Positions 8,641 through 10,787 of a stretch of DNA of 10,787 nucleotides are shown here, in pieces. The translations under genes were made by a program, and so were the position numbers. The DNA comes from Euperipatoides rowelli (taxonomy: Eukaryota; Onychophora; Udeonychophora; Euonychophora; Peripatopsidae), in assembly GCA_003024985.2 (NCBI GenBank), contig PXIH01S0008442.1; one strand, 5' to 3'. The notes beneath the pieces are model-generated. The model had not been told where the DNA came from, did no database searches, and worked only from the letters and a program-made list of their open reading frames with translations. Every line of letters begins with the position of its first letter. Positions within the stretch are counted from its first letter, which is position 1.

Positions 8641-9692
8641 GGGGAAAGAAGTATTGGAGGAAGTCAAGAGTTATGAGTATTTGAGGGTGGTAATAAGGGA
8701 AGATAAGGATTATTTGAAGGACTGTGAATTAAAATTGATGAGTAGGTTAAAAAGAAATAAGGGGATGATAAGGAGGGTGGCATGCATGGGTTTTAATAAA
8801 TATGAAGTGATAAGAACGGTTTGGAAGGCGGTACCGGGATTAATGTATGGGAGTGATGTTTTGGTGTATTGTAACAAATTAAGAAGGGAATTTGAGAAGA
8901 TACAGAATGAAATGGGTAGGATTGCTTTGGGGGGACGAGGGTTTACAGCGTTAGAGGCTATACAAGGAGATATAGGATGGAATGAATTTGAGGCTAGGGA
9001 GGTGAAAGCCAAGTTGAAGAGATTTGTTAGGTTATAGTTGATGGGAAAGGAGAGGGTATGCAAATGGGTTTTTAGGGATAGTATGTGGGGTATAAGAAAA
9101 AATAAATGGCTGAAAAGGATAATACAATTGGCGAAAAATATACAGTAGATGGGGAAAAGATAGGGTTTTATTTGGGGTTATGGGAAGGGGAGGTAAAAGA
9201 AGTAATAAAGGATATTGATTATAATGGTTGGAATAGGAGGATAGATAAATTAGTAAGAGAAAGAGAGAATGATAAATGGGGGAAGGGGGTGGAGAAAAAG
9301 AATACTTTAAAGTTATATAGTAATGAGGTGGGTATTAAGGAAGAAGGGGAGTTATATGGTAATGATAGGGGAAGTGGGTTGTTGTTTCAGGCTAGGGCGG
9401 GGAGTTTGAAAACAAAAGTTAGGTTGAAGAATTTCAGTGAGGATAATAATGTATCATGTGGGTTGTGTGGGGGGAAAAAGAACATATTTTTTTATTTTGT
9501 GAGAATCTTAATTTGGAGAGGAAGAGAATAATAGAGAGTATATTGGAAAATGGTGACATAGGGGAAAGATAAAGGAGGGAAGAGATTTTGAGTAAATGGT
9601 TGGGATTTTGGGGAGAAGGGGATTGGATTGGGTGGGTTAAAGGTTTGTTGGTGGTTTGGGAAAGAGTGGTTTTTAAAAAAATTACTGACTAA
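8639..9692 (+). other. Reverse transcriptase thumb and C-terminal CCHC zinc-binding region
   Basis: The open segment 8639-9037 reads VLEEVKSYEYLRVVI (motif D/E region, normally YKYLGV), then RVACMGFNKYEVIRTVWKAV and ALGGRGFTALEAIQGDIGW with NEFEAREVKAKL, a thumb signature I associate with invertebrate LINEs. A single stop at 9035 is followed in the same frame by LMGKERVCKWVFRDSMWGIR. The next frame (9106-9475) carries LFQARAGSLKTKVRLKNF and then CGLCGGKK. With a one-base shift near 9478 this joins a His at 9483 and a Cys at 9498, giving C-x2-C-x5-H-x4-C, a C-terminal zinc-binding motif known from several LINE clades. The tail (NLNLERKRIIESILENG, then WLGFWGEGDWIGWVKGLLVV) ends at TAA 9690-9692, with one stop at 9570. 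Confidence 0.8.
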
Positions 9693-9751
9693 CGTGATAA
9701 GTAACTCTGGAGAGAAGGAGTAGTCAGGTCTCACATCGCACCGCATCGCAT
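9693..9751 (+). other. LINE 3' untranslated tail with pentamer repeats
   Basis: After the ORF2 stop a short non-coding tail runs to a run of pentamers ATCGC-ACCGC-ATCGC-AT (9735-9751), after which host-like AT-rich sequence begins. Several LINE clades end in short tandem repeats instead of poly(A), so this may be the true 3' end. C and CpG return in these last 30 bases. No AATAAA signal precedes it. Confidence 0.5.
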
Positions 9752-10009
9752 ACTCAAAGATTTTTAAAAATAATAAATGTTTCTAGGTTATAAGTTTTTA
9801 AAAAATATTTTTATTTAAACTTTTATTTTTATTCTCATATTATACTGTATATTATATTACTCATTAGAAAAAGATTTAAAAAAAATCAAAGTTTTTAAAA
9901 ATTAAAATATATCAAAATACATGGCAAACACCGAAACACTACTGCCGTTTTTAGAAAATGCCATTTTTGTAGACATCACAGCTCAGAAACTAATGAAATT
10001 TAGGTACAT

Positions 10010-10064
10010 GATTTTTTTTTGCTACTAATAAGAAGGGGTTTCCCCTCTATGTAAAAAAAAAATC
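10010..10064. repeat. Nested inverted repeat
   Basis: The outer arms are GATTTTTTTTT (10010-10020) and AAAAAAAAAATC (10053-10064); the inner arms are AGGGG (10034-10038) and CCCCT (10042-10046) around TTT. The outer arms are homopolymeric and therefore weak evidence; the inner GC stem in AT-rich DNA is more distinctive. Confidence 0.4.
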
Positions 10065-10296
10065 AATCCTGCTATTAGAAAGCAAATATAAAAAACTGTT
10101 TTGCAACGTCCTCATGGTAGGACTCTATGTCCTTCCAACAGTACGCTAGGCACTCTATCATTAATTTAGAAAAAATGCACTCACTACTAGCCAGATACAG
10201 GAAGTGTTAAGAAAATTTGTAGGGCAATGTAAATTAGCATGCTAGGGTTATGTAGTTTATGTGTACTATCCCATATAGTAGCCATATACTGTGTAT

Positions 10297-10327
10297 ATGC
10301 TGGGCACTAGAGACAAGCGCCCAGCAT
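10297..10327. repeat. 9-bp perfect inverted repeat (hairpin)
   Basis: ATGCTGGGC (10297-10305) and GCCCAGCAT (10319-10327) are exact reverse complements around a 13-base loop. The GC-rich stem stands out in AT-rich DNA. No T-run follows and no element family is recognised. Confidence 0.6.
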
Positions 10328-10733
10328 GGCAAACCCTACTGATCTCGTTTTTCTCCCAGACATTTCGCGATGTCTTATATGCTTCTCGAGACACCCCCTC
10401 CTGACTCCAGTTCTATTTCAGTTTTTTTTAACACACACCACAATTAGTAAAACCAAATTAACAAATGAAAACTTTTTTTTAACAACCATCTCTATATCTT
10501 TCCAGTATTCTAATCTGTCTTCTTGTACTTGTTTGCTTCAGTCTAATTATTTTCATTGTCCTTGATTGTTTGACGAGACCGATCTTCATCTATCTCTTCC
10601 ACTTTCATTATTGGCCAATCTCCCTTTTCCTGTTTCTCCAGTTTCTTTTTGTTTCTTGAACCCCCCCTCCCCCAGTGATTTATTAAAATGTATTAAACTG
10701 GGAAGATTTTACTTTTGTGTTCCGCTGAGATTC

Positions 10734-10774
10734 AAAATGGCCACCAACACCAGACGCAAAGTACCGATAAATAG
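10734..10774 (+). repeat. Dispersed ~40-bp repeat, copy 3
   Basis: AAAATGGCCACCAA, then CACCAGACGCAAAG and TACCGATAAATAG, aligns with the minus-strand copy at 3989-4028 over its whole length. The repeat may extend beyond the right edge of the window. Confidence 0.65.
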
Positions 10775-10787
10775 ATTCATTCTTAAT

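Larger units (their letters stand above)
6515..9692 (+). pseudogene. LINE ORF2 remnant: AP endonuclease, reverse transcriptase, C-terminal zinc-binding motif
   Basis: About 3.2 kb, roughly 1,060 codons, close to the normal size of a LINE ORF2. The product would nick genomic DNA and reverse-transcribe element RNA at the nick. Domains are in order but spread over all three + frames: endonuclease 6515-7181, Lys/Glu-rich linker 7182-7741, reverse transcriptase 7742 to about 8640, thumb and C-terminal region 8639-9692 ending in a TAA at 9690. In-frame stops are seen at 6669, 6735, 8064, 9035 and 9570, and single-base frame changes near 6545, 6745, 6870, 7115-7149, 8002, 8108, 8518, 8640, 9145 and 9478. 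Long runs of readable protein between the breaks suggest either recent death or sequencing indels. It lies about 90 bases after the ORF1 remnant, the usual LINE spacing. Confidence 0.88.
4635..9751 (+). mobile_element. Degenerate APE-type non-LTR retrotransposon (LINE), near full length
   Basis: The element reads left to right as leader, ORF1 remnant, ORF2 remnant with endonuclease and reverse transcriptase, and 3' tail. This order and the catalytic motifs (GDFNGHI, VSDHN, GLRQGCPLS, FVDD) define an autonomous APE-class LINE. I see no long terminal repeats and no RNase H domain. The wording of the endonuclease, the reverse-transcriptase thumb and the C-terminal CCHC motif resembles reverse transcriptases in arthropod and other invertebrate genomes, in the broad CR1/jockey/I grouping; the exact clade is not decided. 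The + strand is almost cytosine-free along the whole length, and composition changes abruptly at both borders. Borders are set by that change and by a 9-bp inverted pair (TGTGAGACC at 4635-4643, GGTCTCACA at 9727-9735). No target duplication was found. The copy is dead: both ORFs carry many frame changes and stops. Confidence 0.9.
9752..10733. other. AT-rich non-coding stretch with two hairpins, no gene seen
   Basis: Composition returns to that of the left flank, with poly-A/T runs. The 79-codon open frame at 10326-10565 has Ser/Phe/Leu/Thr-rich composition and no recognisable domain, so it is not called as a gene. The two structured spots are listed separately. Confidence 0.55.

Noticed and set aside
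9053-9692. RNase H domain after the reverse transcriptase
   Set aside because: No ordered acidic motifs of RNase H are visible in any + frame; the region instead reads as thumb, connection and CCHC motif.
4374-9725. GTAGTCAG-type words on both sides of the LINE as a target-site duplication
   Set aside because: The left word lies about 260 bases before the compositional border and the right one inside the 3' tail, so they do not abut the element.
10326-10565. 79-codon open frame starting at ATG
   Set aside because: Ser/Phe/Thr/Leu composition of translated pyrimidine-rich DNA, no motif, and its start overlaps a hairpin arm.

Overview
This looks like AT-rich, non-coding nuclear DNA from an invertebrate animal. 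The reasons are long poly-A/T tracts, GTTT and AC microsatellites, a minisatellite, a non-autonomous hAT-type DNA transposon and a large decayed APE-type non-LTR retrotransposon (LINE). The species cannot be named from sequence alone. I found no intact host gene, no rRNA or tRNA gene and no CRISPR array. Every recognisable protein signature belongs to the LINE.

Layout. Positions 1-495 hold about 3.4 copies of a 148-bp tandem repeat that runs off the left edge. Positions 496-2780 are AT-rich filler with microsatellites, small palindromes and a patch of CCTAA-type words. Positions 2781-2826 hold a stray partial copy of the 148-bp unit, 2838-2873 a copy of a dispersed ~40-bp repeat, and 2877-3101 a second, ~50-bp tandem repeat. 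Positions 3319-3744 are a 426-bp hAT-like non-autonomous element with 14-bp imperfect inverted ends and 8-bp target-site duplications. Positions 3908-3981 form a long AT-rich hairpin, followed at once by an inverted copy of the ~40-bp repeat (3989-4028). Positions 4410-4434 are a perfect odd palindrome.

The LINE fills about 4635-9751 on the + strand. It reads as 5' leader, ORF1 remnant (coiled coil, basic linker, SGNH/GDSL-hydrolase-like domain), then ORF2 remnant (APE endonuclease, linker, reverse transcriptase, C-terminal CCHC zinc-binding motif), then a short 3' tail. Both ORFs are broken by many single-base frame changes and several stops, but the domains stay in the right order and can be read piecewise. 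In the usual model for such elements, ORF1 protein binds element RNA, while the ORF2 endonuclease nicks the target and its reverse transcriptase copies the RNA at the nick. This copy cannot make either protein.

The most striking feature is that the + strand of the LINE is almost free of cytosine, including in its leader. One stretch (6344-6538) has no C in 195 bases. The few C residues cluster where conserved reverse-transcriptase residues need them. The flanks on both sides have ordinary AT-rich composition. Positions 9752-10787 are AT-rich non-coding DNA with two hairpins and a third copy of the ~40-bp repeat at the right edge.
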